A DNA stretch of 64,000 nt from Catalimonadaceae bacterium JC749 (GCA_021730635.1 JAJNNC010000005.1:62001-126000); one strand, 5' to 3'; shown: positions 1 to 7,305, numbered from the stretch's first letter. Numbers and translations: made by a program. The notes: generated by a model not told the origin, from the letters alone.

Positions 1-397
1 GAATCCACCACTGTATAAAGTCTCGAACCAGGAAACCTACCAGCAAATGAGCCCACACAGGCCATGACATCACCTCAAATGCCAATAAGTTATTAATCCC
101 TACCGAGGCCAGGGCATCATTCAACACGTTTACTACTATATTGGAGGCGGCATTATAGATGATCAGTGAAAACAGAAAAAAGTTGAAGAACATATAAAAG
201 AAATCCAGCCAGAAGTCTTTGCGGAATTTGGGCTGTCCTTTTCGCCAGGGGCGCACCCACTCCAGTATCATAAAGAACAGAGAAAGCCCTAGCAGCCAAT
301 AAAAGTAATTGTGCCAGGAAGGGGACGTCATTTCTTTCCAAAGGTAATCAGCATAGCCTCCATAAGCATCGGTAATAATTTTGATATATCTTTCCAT
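1..397 (-). CDS. Sterol desaturase / fatty acid hydroxylase family protein (N-terminal part)
   Basis: The first 132 codons of a membrane protein run off the left end of the window. It starts MERYIKIITDAYGGYADYLW and has a hydrophobic segment at about residues 29-46, then a basic WVRPWRKGQPKFRKDFW stretch and a second hydrophobic segment (DFFYMFFNFFLFSLIIYNA). This order, aromatic helices joined by a short R/K-rich loop followed by a VRDFIQWW-like run, is typical of di-iron membrane hydroxylases of the sterol desaturase superfamily. The His-box motifs that bind iron lie downstream and are not visible, so the reaction cannot be named. The ATG is 10 bp after the stop of the rhodanese gene on the same strand, so the two are probably co-transcribed. 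Confidence 0.75.
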   Translation of the reverse strand, partial: MERYIKIITDAYGGYADYLWKEMTSPSWHNYFYWLLGLSLFFMILEWVRPWRKGQPKFRKDFWLDFFYMFFNFFLFSLIIYNAASNIVVNVLNDALASVGINNLLAFEVMSWPVWAHLLVGFLVRDFIQWWI

Positions 398-407
398 TTG
401 CCATTGT

Positions 408-802
408 TTAATTGGAGAGGGGTTTACCCGTTTTCTGCCAGGCCTGGATGCCTCCTTGCAAATCGTATATATTTGTAAAGCCTAGCTCTCTCAAGATCTG
501 AGTGGCCCGGGCACTGCGTCCGCCTACTGCGCAGTATACTAACACAGGTTTATTTTTGTCCAGAGACTCCACCTTTTGCCGAAATGATGGGTCGTGCAGA
601 TTGATGTGCTGTGCACCTTTCAGATGACCCCGGTCCACCTCCTGGGGTGTTCGCACGTCAATGACCTGCACGTTTGGCTGATGTAACAACCGCTCAAAGG
701 TATCTGCCTCTACTTTATGTAGGAAGCATCCTGTTGAGCATTTCCGGAACAGTTATTCATAAGACTCACTATGATGAATGTGTAAAAAATGTTTGTTTTC
801 AT
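408..802 (-). pseudogene. Rhodanese-domain lipoprotein, interrupted by a frameshift
   Basis: Two reading frames together make one rhodanese-like lipoprotein. From ATG at 802 the frame gives MKTNIFYTFIIVSLMNNCSG, a lipoprotein-like signal peptide, then NAQQDASYIK and a stop. The rhodanese domain is in another frame: VEADTFERLL, then HQPNVQVIDVRTPQEVDRGH and an active-site loop CAVGGRSA with the catalytic Cys. Adding one A to the AAA run (TTT on the plus strand, 714-716) joins them cleanly as ...SYIKVEADTFERLL and gives about 131 residues. The rhodanese part alone could only start at TTG 689 inside the domain. Rhodaneses move sulfane sulfur; here the site would be periplasmic. Whether this is a true mutation or a one-base assembly error cannot be told from the sequence. 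Confidence 0.7.
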
Positions 803-830
803 CTTATTTCTTTTGATAGCGCCTGGCATT

Positions 831-856
831 TACTCAACATTGAATGGCGTTGAGTA
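831..856. promoter_or_regulatory. Inverted repeat TACTCAAC-N10-GTTGAGTA
   Basis: Two perfect 8-base arms are separated by 10 bases, about 30 bp upstream of the rhodanese ATG at 802. This could be an operator or a hairpin in that gene's leader. The arms share the GTTGA/TCAAC core with the second inverted repeat at 1080-1094 on the DUF302 side, so the same regulator might bind both. No run of T follows, so a terminator is less likely. Confidence 0.35.
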
Positions 857-961
857 ATACCCTTGTGAAGTTCTCACCCCATACAGCACCATTCCATGGG
901 ATCTGTTCCTTTGATTATTCTATTTACAGCTACAAAAAAAGGGAATAGCCCTGACAGGGTC

Positions 962-977
962 TGGTACAAAAGTCACA
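962..977 (+). promoter_or_regulatory. CRP/FNR-family-like site, distal copy
   Basis: TGGTACAAAAGTCACA is a degraded version of the TGTGA-N6-TCACA pattern bound by CRP-family regulators. It shares 14 of 16 bases with the copy at 1022-1037 (compared as CTGGTACAAAAGTCAC and CTGTGACAAAAGTCAC). The two copies are exactly 60 bp apart. Confidence 0.45.
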
Positions 978-1021
978 TAACTGAAAATATTCTGACCAAT
1001 AGGTACCACCATCTGGTATAC

Positions 1022-1037
1022 TGTGACAAAAGTCACG
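1022..1037 (+). promoter_or_regulatory. CRP/FNR-family-like site, proximal copy
   Basis: TGTGACAAAAGTCACG contains the perfect inverted repeat GTGAC-AAAA-GTCAC and fits TGTGA-N6-TCAC, the CRP half-site geometry. It lies about 105 bp upstream of the DUF302 start. Crp/Fnr proteins are common in Bacteroidota, but which one would bind here is unknown. Confidence 0.5.
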
Positions 1038-1079
1038 GACATACTGTATTAAAATTTTTAATATAGCAGGGCATCACAC

Positions 1080-1094
1080 TGTTGAGAATCAACA
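1080..1094 (+). promoter_or_regulatory. Perfect inverted repeat TGTTGA-GAA-TCAACA
   Basis: This 6-3-6 perfect inverted repeat ends 48 bp before the DUF302 start codon. It is too short and lacks the T run of a terminator, and its place near the expected promoter makes an operator plausible. Confidence 0.35.
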
Positions 1095-1142
1095 GGCACA
1101 AATGTTTTCGAACAGAGATATACTATTAAAAGAATAAAACAG

Positions 1143-1532
1143 ATGGAATACTACTTCAGCAAAAGACTTTCAGATACCACCTTTGAACAAGCTTTAGAAA
1201 AAGTGGCCGAAGTGCTGAAAACCAGAGGTTTTGGCATACTCACTGAAATCGATGTTCAGGCTACCATGAAAAAGAAACTTGACAAAGACATGAAGGCTTA
1301 TAAAATTCTGGGAGCCTGCAACCCTGTTTTTGCTTATCAGGCCCTGCAGGTAGAAAATAAAATCGGTACGATGTTGCCATGCAACGTGATTGTTCGGGAA
1401 ATGGAGGATGGTTCGATAGAAGTAGCTGCCGTGGATCCGGTCGCTTCTATGCAGGCAGTAGACAATACCGCATTAGCAAACATTGCCGGAGAGGTACAGC
1501 ATCAATTGAAATCAGTAATTGATCAATTGTAA
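1143..1532 (+). CDS. DUF302 domain protein
   Basis: This 129-residue soluble protein is a single DUF302 domain. It opens with MEYYFSKRLSDTTFEQALEK and has the family's ...LKTRGFGILTEIDVQ segment, the central KILGACNPVFAYQAL motif near residues 56-70 and the ...MLPCNVIVRE strand. The length is normal for a stand-alone domain and no signal peptide is seen. The biochemical role of DUF302 is not established. The gene stands alone: the rhodanese gene is divergent and a strong terminator-like hairpin follows at 1613. The CRP-like boxes upstream suggest control by redox state or carbon supply. Confidence 0.9.
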   Translation: MEYYFSKRLSDTTFEQALEKVAEVLKTRGFGILTEIDVQATMKKKLDKDMKAYKILGACNPVFAYQALQVENKIGTMLPCNVIVREMEDGSIEVAAVDPVASMQAVDNTALANIAGEVQHQLKSVIDQL

Positions 1533-1612
1533 TAATCTGTGCTTCTGAATATCGCTACTGGCAGTCTGATCCTTAATTATCAATAGGAAAGATATTGCCA
1601 GAAGAGAAAATT

Positions 1613-1656
1613 ATGGGCAGTTCCTAAGCAAAGATTCTTAGGAGCTACCCATTTTT
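1613..1656 (+). terminator. Rho-independent-type terminator after the DUF302 gene
   Basis: A 16-base stem (ATGGGCAGTTCCTAAG pairing with CTTAGGAGCTACCCAT, one mismatch and one wobble pair) closes an 8-base loop and is followed by TTTTT at 1652-1656. It lies 80 bp past the DUF302 stop. The gene on the other side (stop at 1794) is convergent, so the hairpin may serve both directions. Confidence 0.75.
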
Positions 1657-1793
1657 ATGCCTTTCAGGCAGAGGTGCTACTGCTAGACTGATAGGGTGAT
1701 CTGCCGAAGCGTATATTAGTGTAAATCAGTGATGATACTTTATATAGAAAGCCAGACCCACCTTTTGAAATAGCACCATTCATGAGAAAACAT

Positions 1794-2747
1794 TTAATTG
1801 TCTATAAGGATCATTGTATCTTCTTTTAAGGAAAAGTTAAAAAGAAAACCCACCGTGAAACGTTCTTCCGCTTCAATCGTGGCGATGTGATCAGAATTGT
1901 AATTTTGTGTGGCAGGGTGCTGATACTGAAAGTTCAGGGTAAAGTTGTTCCGGAAAATCTGGAGGCCCATTGTGCCAAAAAGGGCGGAACCACCCGTGTT
2001 GTTTTGTCTTACTTTTCCGTCCAGATGTTTGCCGGCAGTTTCAAAATACAAGCCGGTGTAAGGTAAAAAAGAAACCTGATCGGTTTGCCAGTAATAAAAC
2101 AGGTAGCCACTGGTATTCATCTGGTTGCCGAACCTGTAGTTCAGCTCGTTGGCCGTATTGATTTTATAGGCCGATTCAAGATTGATGCCCCAGTTGTTAT
2201 ACCGTAGCGTGTAGTTGGCCGACAGTAGAAAGTCAAGGCTTCCCGAACCTAGCTGAAAATTTCTGTTGATGATTTTCCCGTTATCCACCTTCTTATCGTC
2301 ACCCAATGGCAGTTTCAATCCACCGCCGATCAGCAAAGCATGCTTCCAGTTTTTCAGTAATACCTCTCCTGTATTGAAAGGATTATAATAGACCAGCACC
2401 ATAGGATCGCCTATGCCTGTAGAAGTAACTTTCTGATGACTGCCATCCATGCGGTTGTGCATGTAAGGCAACAGAAAATTAATCTGGAATTTCTTCGACA
2501 AGCTATAGCGACCCATCACATCGATTCTTTGGTAGGTATCGTGGGAAAATTCGTCATCAAGGTATTCACTGTTGTGCAGCATACTGGCTTTGAAGCTGGC
2601 ATGACCATACCGTACGCCAATAAAATGCGTATTGTATTGGGGTAAAATTCCGAAGTATAAGCCACCCAATTTGCAGCCGCAAACATCACAGGCCATGCTT
2701 CTGAGGGTGGCAAATAGGATGAGCGATAGTATTGATAATTTTTTCAT
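1794..2747 (-). CDS. Outer-membrane beta-barrel protein with N-terminal CDVCGC motif
   Basis: A 317-residue exported protein has a signal peptide at residues 1-18 (MKKLSILSLILFATLRSMA) and, right after the likely cleavage site, three cysteines C20-x2-C23-x-C25. The rest alternates aromatic and polar residues like an outer-membrane barrel and ends in an amphipathic strand (FTVGFLFNFSLK), although a short polar tail follows it. The start ATG overlaps the stop of the di-heme peroxidase gene (ATGA at 2744-2747), so the two are translationally coupled. The Cys cluster could bind copper or another soft metal, in keeping with the MbnP/MbnH-like genes upstream. The family resembles barrels often annotated simply as transporter; the substrate is unknown. 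Confidence 0.7.
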   Translation of the reverse strand: MKKLSILSLILFATLRSMACDVCGCKLGGLYFGILPQYNTHFIGVRYGHASFKASMLHNSEYLDDEFSHDTYQRIDVMGRYSLSKKFQINFLLPYMHNRMDGSHQKVTSTGIGDPMVLVYYNPFNTGEVLLKNWKHALLIGGGLKLPLGDDKKVDNGKIINRNFQLGSGSLDFLLSANYTLRYNNWGINLESAYKINTANELNYRFGNQMNTSGYLFYYWQTDQVSFLPYTGLYFETAGKHLDGKVRQNNTGGSALFGTMGLQIFRNNFTLNFQYQHPATQNYNSDHIATIEAEERFTVGFLFNFSLKEDTMILIDN

Positions 2748-3790
2748 CGGTTCATAAATCTGGTGTCGGAAATAAAGGTTCTGTCGGTAAGAGTGTGTAG
2801 AAAAGCAATGATCTTCGTTTTTTCATCTTCGCTCAGGGCAATCCCCAGACCACGCTCCCTTTTTTTCAGCAGAGGATCCAGCGTAGGGGAATCCACTACA
2901 CCGGTATCATAGTGATCCAGTACCTCCTGCAAAGTCTTGAAACGGGCATTGTGCATATAGGGGGCTGTCAACGCTACATTGCGCAGGCTGGGTACTCTGA
3001 ACTTACCTATGTCTCCTGCAAACTCCGTAATACGTGCCCGGCCTTCATCCGGGAAAGTATCACTGAGTCCGTTGTTGCGGTAAGTGAAGTCTGAAAACAA
3101 GACGCCTGCATGACAAGCGGAACATTTATCTTCAAACAAGGCCAGCCCTTCCAGTTCCTCTTTACTGAACGCTTCCCCTTTCACATACTGATCGTATTTT
3201 GAATCAGCCGAGACCATCATGGCCAAATATTGAGAAAGGGCCTGTAGCATATAGGGAGAAGTAATTTCTTCTATGTCGAAAGCCTCTTTGAACAAAGGGG
3301 GATAGGCTGCCTCTGCCTTTAACTTTTTCACTACATTGGCCAAGGATTCATCCATCTCCACCTCTGACTCGATGGCATTGGTAGGGGTAAAGTCCAAATG
3401 GGTGACGCCGCCATCCCAAAAGAACTCTTTCATAAAAGCCAGGTTGGTCAGTGAAGGCGCATTGCGTGTACCCCTGCGATCCTCTACCCCCACACTCAAA
3501 GGATGTTGCTGCGCATCGGCAAAAGCTGTCCCCTGAATATGGCAGTTATTACAAGACACACTTCCATCTCTGGATAGTATAGGATCAAAAAACAACTTCT
3601 TCCCCAGTTCAAACCCTTTCTTTGTCACAGGATTGTTCTCAAAGGTATAAACAGGTTCAGGAAAATGAGCCGGACGGATAAATTGGTAGGTATTATCCAG
3701 TCCTATGTCCTGATCCTCATGACAGGAAAACAACATCCCTATACACACCCAGCTTAACGCCAGGTGTGCATATTTCTGAGCAGTTTTCAT
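2744..3790 (-). CDS. Di-heme cytochrome c peroxidase family protein, MbnH-like
   Basis: This 348-residue lipoprotein starts MKTAQKYAHLALSWVCIGML with a lipobox Cys at 23. Two c-type heme motifs are present: C80-NN-C83-H84 and C223-SA-C226-H227. The RVPSLRNVALTAPYMHNARF segment (about 265-284), with a candidate Met ligand M279, is diagnostic of the CcpA/MauG/MbnH superfamily. I chose ATG 3790 because it gives the lipoprotein signal and begins 1 bp after the MbnP-like stop; the frame is open further upstream but would overlap MbnP. In methanotrophs MbnH oxidises a Trp of MbnP to kynurenine to make a copper site. Pairing with MbnP here suggests the same kind of partner modification; that is inference. 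Confidence 0.85.
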   Translation of the reverse strand: MKTAQKYAHLALSWVCIGMLFSCHEDQDIGLDNTYQFIRPAHFPEPVYTFENNPVTKKGFELGKKLFFDPILSRDGSVSCNNCHIQGTAFADAQQHPLSVGVEDRRGTRNAPSLTNLAFMKEFFWDGGVTHLDFTPTNAIESEVEMDESLANVVKKLKAEAAYPPLFKEAFDIEEITSPYMLQALSQYLAMMVSADSKYDQYVKGEAFSKEELEGLALFEDKCSACHAGVLFSDFTYRNNGLSDTFPDEGRARITEFAGDIGKFRVPSLRNVALTAPYMHNARFKTLQEVLDHYDTGVVDSPTLDPLLKKRERGLGIALSEDEKTKIIAFLHTLTDRTFISDTRFMNR

Positions 3791-3791
3791 G

Positions 3792-4643
3792 CTACTGATG
3801 GGTATGATCCAAAATGAAAGCTGCTGGAATATTTTCCGCAAACGGTTGACCTGCTTTGGGGACATGCACAGAATAGGTCGTAGAAAAATCAACGTTGCCT
3901 AACAGTTTCAACACATCTACTACAATGTGGGCATTGGGTTCCAATGCTTCCCCCACACGAACGCCAGAGTCGAAAGCAAGAGAGATGGTTTTCACATTAT
4001 TGACAAACCTTTGTTCTTCACCTGTTGCCGCAGGCACATCCTTCCAGCCCCCAACATGGAGAGCAAATGACTTGGCAGGAATCGTCCAGCCATCCCCAAC
4101 CACTTCTTCCTGTCCGGAATTCTGGGCACTGCCTTCCATAGCGATGCCAATGTAGCCAGCGTTCCAGTTCCAGAACCAGGCACCTTCTGCCGGGTCCAGG
4201 ATGCCTCCGGCTGCACCGTCCTGTATGCCCTCATCGGCGATCCCCACTGTAAAGGTAATTCTGTGATAGGTACCGGCAGGCACGTTTTCCAGCTGAATGA
4301 AACGGGAGGCAGGTTCACTTTGCAATACCTGATAAAAACCCTTCACCTCATCGGCATGGGGACTTACCTTCATTTCATCTTCATAAAGCTCTCCGTTGGG
4401 GCCTTCCAGTTTGATTTTACTGATGTAATAGCCAAATAAGGAAAGGTTAAAGGCTTGTCCCGAAGCAGTAGTATAGCTGTAGTTTTGAGAACCGGCTTCT
4501 TCCAGCGATATAGCTTCAGAGCCTACTCTGTTGTCGAATTCTACCTCGAAAGTTCCGAAAGTCTGGGCTTCCAGCTCATCATCCTTACAAGCACTGAATA
4601 ATAGTATAAGGGCACTTAGTGCCAATAATTGTATTGACTTCAT
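3792..4643 (-). CDS. MbnP-like copper-binding lipoprotein
   Basis: A 283-residue lipoprotein (MKSIQLLALSALILLFSACK, lipobox Cys at 19). The body shows the MbnP family pattern: an early beta strand (FEVEFDNRVG), the YYISKIKL segment, FTVGIADEGIQ, and a Trp-rich WFWNWNAGYIGIAMEG near residues 151-166, then FALHVGGWK and a C-terminal HIVVDVLKLL strand. MbnP proteins bind copper through a site that includes a Trp converted to kynurenine by MbnH. The Trp-rich motif and the downstream di-heme peroxidase fit that model. It is the first of three tightly packed genes (gap 1 bp, then a 4-bp overlap). A 313-bp leader separates it from the CNGQC protein gene. Confidence 0.85.
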   Translation of the reverse strand: MKSIQLLALSALILLFSACKDDELEAQTFGTFEVEFDNRVGSEAISLEEAGSQNYSYTTASGQAFNLSLFGYYISKIKLEGPNGELYEDEMKVSPHADEVKGFYQVLQSEPASRFIQLENVPAGTYHRITFTVGIADEGIQDGAAGGILDPAEGAWFWNWNAGYIGIAMEGSAQNSGQEEVVGDGWTIPAKSFALHVGGWKDVPAATGEEQRFVNNVKTISLAFDSGVRVGEALEPNAHIVVDVLKLLGNVDFSTTYSVHVPKAGQPFAENIPAAFILDHTHQ

Positions 4644-4956
4644 TGTTGATTTGTTTAAAAAAGTTAAACCTGTACATCAGGAAATAGCGAAAGCTTATGT
4701 TTTCGCCAGAAAGAAAAAGATTGACAATGCTGAAGGGTAGTTGCTCCTGGCTGCGCAGGACAGGGTCATTGCCACCGGCCATCAGGTAGGTAGCGGGGCA
4801 TTCATCGTTAGTTTCACTTCCTAAAAAGCAATCTGCAGCACTTCTGTGCTTCACAGGCATAGAGAACTTTTTGCTGAGAAATACTGATCAGGCAGTCTTT
4901 CCCTAGCACAAACAGACACTCTCAACAATAGGAAGAAAAAGCAAACCTGTAGCGGT
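4644..4956 (-). other. Leader region upstream of the MbnP/MbnH-like operon
   Basis: This 313-bp gap has no gene I can support. Read on the minus strand it contains two small hairpins, GCAC-AGAA-GTGC near 4840-4851 and an imperfect TCCTGCGCAGCCAGGA near 4744-4759. An open frame from 4860 to 4585 exists but overlaps the MbnP start and resembles nothing known. I see no recognisable riboswitch. The length leaves room for a regulated leader. Confidence 0.4.
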
Positions 4957-5349
4957 TCAGGCAACTACCGGCACATTTTGAGGCGGATGAAATATATCAG
5001 AAAAGAATTGAGAAAGAAACAGCCCTTCATAAGCGATCAATGCTTCCTTTTCGATAAGAAGCCCGAAAGTATGAAAATCAAACAGCGGTTCGCAGAAAGT
5101 CTCAAAAGTTTGTTTATGATGGGTTTGGTTTTCCTGAGATTGCTCCGTTTGCTTGGCTTTTTTTAGTTTTTGCATCAGAATACACTGCCCATTACAATGC
5201 ATTTCAGGTTTCTCCCGGTTGATACAGAGAACTTTGGCAATATAATCCTGGCGTAATTTAAAATCCAAGTATACCAGCGGCATGGTCAATGATTGCAGCA
5301 TCATGAGGAAGGCAAGCAGATAAATACCGATGGAAGTAAAAAGTCTCAC
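4957..5349 (-). CDS. Small membrane-anchored protein with CNGQC motif, unknown function
   Basis: A 130-residue protein with an N-terminal hydrophobic segment (about residues 5-27) followed by the conserved-looking block VLCINREKPEMHCNGQCILM with cysteines at 42, 52 and 56 and then LKKAKQ. Proteins with a similar C...P...C(N)G(Q/K)C.L...L pattern are, as I recall, common unannotated proteins in Bacteroidota, often beside metal-related genes. The spacing could form a metal site. The only start in frame is GTG at 5349: a stop lies 24 bp before it and no ATG is available. It faces away from the NtrC-type regulator and is upstream, on the same strand, of the MbnP-like operon. Confidence 0.7.
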   Translation of the reverse strand: MRLFTSIGIYLLAFLMMLQSLTMPLVYLDFKLRQDYIAKVLCINREKPEMHCNGQCILMQKLKKAKQTEQSQENQTHHKQTFETFCEPLFDFHTFGLLIEKEALIAYEGLFLSQFFSDIFHPPQNVPVVA

Positions 5350-5545
5350 TGGAATTTGTATGAATGAAGCTCAAATGTACATGCAAAGGCTTACAATCAC
5401 CAAACCTTTTTGTGAAAAATATGATCAAATTCCTTTTGGCAAGGAAACTGGAAAGGATTGGTATTAACCGGCCTGATGAACAAATTTTAACTGGCCTTAC
5501 CATGCCTGCCATGATAAAAATGTATCTTCAGGCAAAAGTTGGCTC

Positions 5546-6883
5546 ATGAAACAGACGCTGTTAGTCATCGATGATGAGAAAGACATTCGTAACCTCCTGG
5601 CGCGAACTTTAGAGCTGGAAGGGTATGTAGTAGAAACGGCGCAGGATGCAAAATCAGGGCTAAAGACGCTTTCCCGGCAGGAAATCTATGTAGTTATTGC
5701 CGATGTAAAACTCCCCGACATGCACGGCCTCTCGTTGGTGGCCGACATCAAAGAGCACTATCCGGAGACAGAGGTCATCTGTCTGACAGCTTTTGGCAAT
5801 ATTCAGGATGGCGTGCAAGCCATGAAAAATGGTGCCTTTGACTATCTGGTGAAAGGTGACGACAACCCAAAAATTATTCCGCTGGTAGCCAAAGCAGCAG
5901 AAAAGGCAGCGCTGCAATTACGGCTGAAACACTTCCAGGAAAAGGCAAAACGACCCTATGGTTTTGAGCAGATTATCGGACATTCTAAAGCTGTTCAACA
6001 GGTGATCGCCATGGCACAAAAGGTGTCGCAAACCGACACAACAGTGCTGTTAACCGGCCCCACTGGCACAGGTAAAGAAGTTTTTGCGCATGCCATTCAT
6101 TATGAAGGACATCGTAAAGCAGAACCCTTTATGGCAGTCAATTGCAGTGCCTTTGGGAAGGATTTACTGGAAAGTGAAATGTATGGTCATAAGGCCGGTG
6201 CCTTCACGGGTGCTGTCAAGGATAAAAAAGGACTGCTGGAGGAAGCCCATCGGGGAACCCTTTTCCTGGACGAGATCGGAGAAATGCCACTCGACCTGCA
6301 GGCCAAGCTCCTGAGAGTTCTGGAATCCGGTACTTTCATCAAAGTAGGGGATACCAAAGAAACGGAAGTGGATGTCAGGATCATCGCTGCCACGAACAAA
6401 AATCTGGAAGAGGAAAGTGAAAAAGGTAATTTCCGGGAAGATCTGTATTATAGACTGTCTGTGTTTCAGATCAGCATGCCAGCTCTGGCAGAAAGAAAAG
6501 AGGATATCCCACTATTGGCAGCCTATTTTTTAAAACAGTTTAGCCTTAAACAAAAAAAGAAGGTTGCCGGCATGACAGAAGATTATCTGGAAGCACTCAG
6601 GCAGCATACCTGGAGAGGAAATATCAGAGAATTACGCAATGTCATTGAAAGGTCTGTCATCCTTTGTGACACCGATCGGTTGACCATCGAGCTACTTCCA
6701 TTCGATTTTTTGTCACCAAAAAATACGGGTATCCAGACAGGCATCTTCCGGTTGAAAGACCTGGAAAAACAACACATCCGGCAGGTACTAGCATACGCAC
6801 AGGGAAATAAAACCAAAGCCGCCGAACTCCTGGACATCGGTCTCACTACTCTTTACCAGAAGATAAAGGATTATAATCTTTAA
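5546..6883 (+). CDS. Sigma-54-dependent response regulator, NtrC family (probable Kdp regulator)
   Basis: A 445-residue three-domain regulator. Receiver: DDE near 9-11, phospho-acceptor D53 in IADVKLPD, and K103. AAA+ domain: Walker A GPTGTGKE (171-178), sigma-54 contact loop GAFTGA (218-223), Walker B LFLDEIGE (239-246). C-terminal Fis-type helix-turn-helix in HIRQVLAYAQGNKTKAAELL. All parts for activating a sigma-54 promoter are intact. It directly precedes the kdp genes on the same strand, while the histidine kinase is at the far end of that cluster, and no OmpR-type KdpE is present. So I infer it is the potassium-responsive regulator. E. coli uses a winged-helix KdpE instead. Confidence 0.9.
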   Translation: MKQTLLVIDDEKDIRNLLARTLELEGYVVETAQDAKSGLKTLSRQEIYVVIADVKLPDMHGLSLVADIKEHYPETEVICLTAFGNIQDGVQAMKNGAFDYLVKGDDNPKIIPLVAKAAEKAALQLRLKHFQEKAKRPYGFEQIIGHSKAVQQVIAMAQKVSQTDTTVLLTGPTGTGKEVFAHAIHYEGHRKAEPFMAVNCSAFGKDLLESEMYGHKAGAFTGAVKDKKGLLEEAHRGTLFLDEIGEMPLDLQAKLLRVLESGTFIKVGDTKETEVDVRIIAATNKNLEEESEKGNFREDLYYRLSVFQISMPALAERKEDIPLLAAYFLKQFSLKQKKKVAGMTEDYLEALRQHTWRGNIRELRNVIERSVILCDTDRLTIELLPFDFLSPKNTGIQTGIFRLKDLEKQHIRQVLAYAQGNKTKAAELLDIGLTTLYQKIKDYNL

Positions 6884-6935
6884 AGACCCCCTTCCGCAGT
6901 GATAACAGGCCGCAAAAGGATTGATCTACCCTCCT

Positions 6936-6965
6936 GAATCCGAAATAACCCTTCGGAATCCGAAA
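6936..6965 (+). promoter_or_regulatory. Direct and inverted GAATCCGAAA repeats, candidate activator site
   Basis: GAATCCGAAA occurs at 6936-6945 and again at 6956-6965, 20 bp (two helical turns) apart. The second copy is part of the perfect inverted repeat TTCGGA-A-TCCGAA (6952-6964). The repeats lie between the NtrC-type regulator and the kdp genes, about 150-180 bp upstream of the first small gene, a normal place for enhancer sites of a sigma-54 activator. I could not find a convincing -24/-12 promoter nearby. Confidence 0.4.
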
Positions 6966-7116
6966 GGTCTCACGCTTTCAAAAAAATTCCATTAGCTGCT
7001 CTTTTCTTTCTAACACGCTGGTTGTCAGCGTCTATCCAGTTTATTCCTGGCATATCATCAAAGAGGCATTTCCTTTGGCATGGATCATTGATAATGGAAA
7101 ACTAAACCTATCACCC

Positions 7117-7209
7117 ATGCATACACTTCTTGCCATCGCTATGATCCTTTTAGGGCTTACCCTATTTGCCTTTTTCTATAGATCACTAGACTTTTTTGAC
7201 AACTTATAA
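7117..7209 (+). CDS. 30-residue single-span membrane peptide at the head of the kdp operon
   Basis: The frame ATG 7117 to TAA 7209 encodes MHTLLAIAMILLGLTLFAFF followed by YRSLDFFDNL. One hydrophobic helix (residues 3-20) is followed by a short polar tail. It ends 12 bp before kdpF and reads in the same direction. KdpF is itself a peptide of this size, so a second mini-subunit or regulator of the Kdp pump is possible. It does not match KdpF, which is clearly the next gene. Support is limited to position, size and hydrophobicity; a chance open frame cannot be excluded. Confidence 0.5.
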   Translation: MHTLLAIAMILLGLTLFAFFYRSLDFFDNL

Positions 7210-7221
7210 ATCCTGAAAAAA

Positions 7222-7302
7222 ATGATGATCACCCTACTGTTACTGTCAATGGTAGCTTTTGGCTACCTCGTGTATGTCATTGTAAAACCAGAAAAATTTT
7301 AA
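7222..7302 (+). CDS. kdpF: KdpF, small subunit of the potassium-transporting ATPase
   Basis: A 26-residue peptide, MMITLLLLSMVAFGYLVYVI then VKPEKF. The GYLVYxxxxxExF ending matches E. coli KdpF, where this single helix stabilises the KdpABC complex in the membrane. The start could be either of two adjacent ATGs (7222 or 7225). The stop is 3 bp before the kdpA ATG, as expected for the kdpFABC order. Confidence 0.85.
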   Translation: MMITLLLLSMVAFGYLVYVIVKPEKF

Positions 7303-7305
7303 TGT

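Larger units (their letters stand above)
803..1142. other. Divergent intergenic region, regulatory
   Basis: This 340-bp stretch separates the rhodanese gene from the DUF302 gene and holds no convincing gene. It contains several inverted repeats: TACTCAAC/GTTGAGTA (831-838 and 849-856), CCCTG/CAGGG (949-959), two CRP-like boxes (962-977 and 1022-1037) and TGTTGA/TCAACA (1080-1094). The density of symmetrical sites suggests control of both genes by one or more dimeric regulators. Confidence 0.6.

Noticed and set aside
4585-4860. Minus-strand open frame of 91 codons in the leader of the MbnP-like gene
   Set aside because: It overlaps the MbnP start by 59 bp in another frame and resembles no family.
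7060-7105. Possible sigma-54 promoter (TTGGCATGG and CTGGCATATC) upstream of kdpF
   Set aside because: No GC at the required -12 distance from the GG element was found in either candidate.
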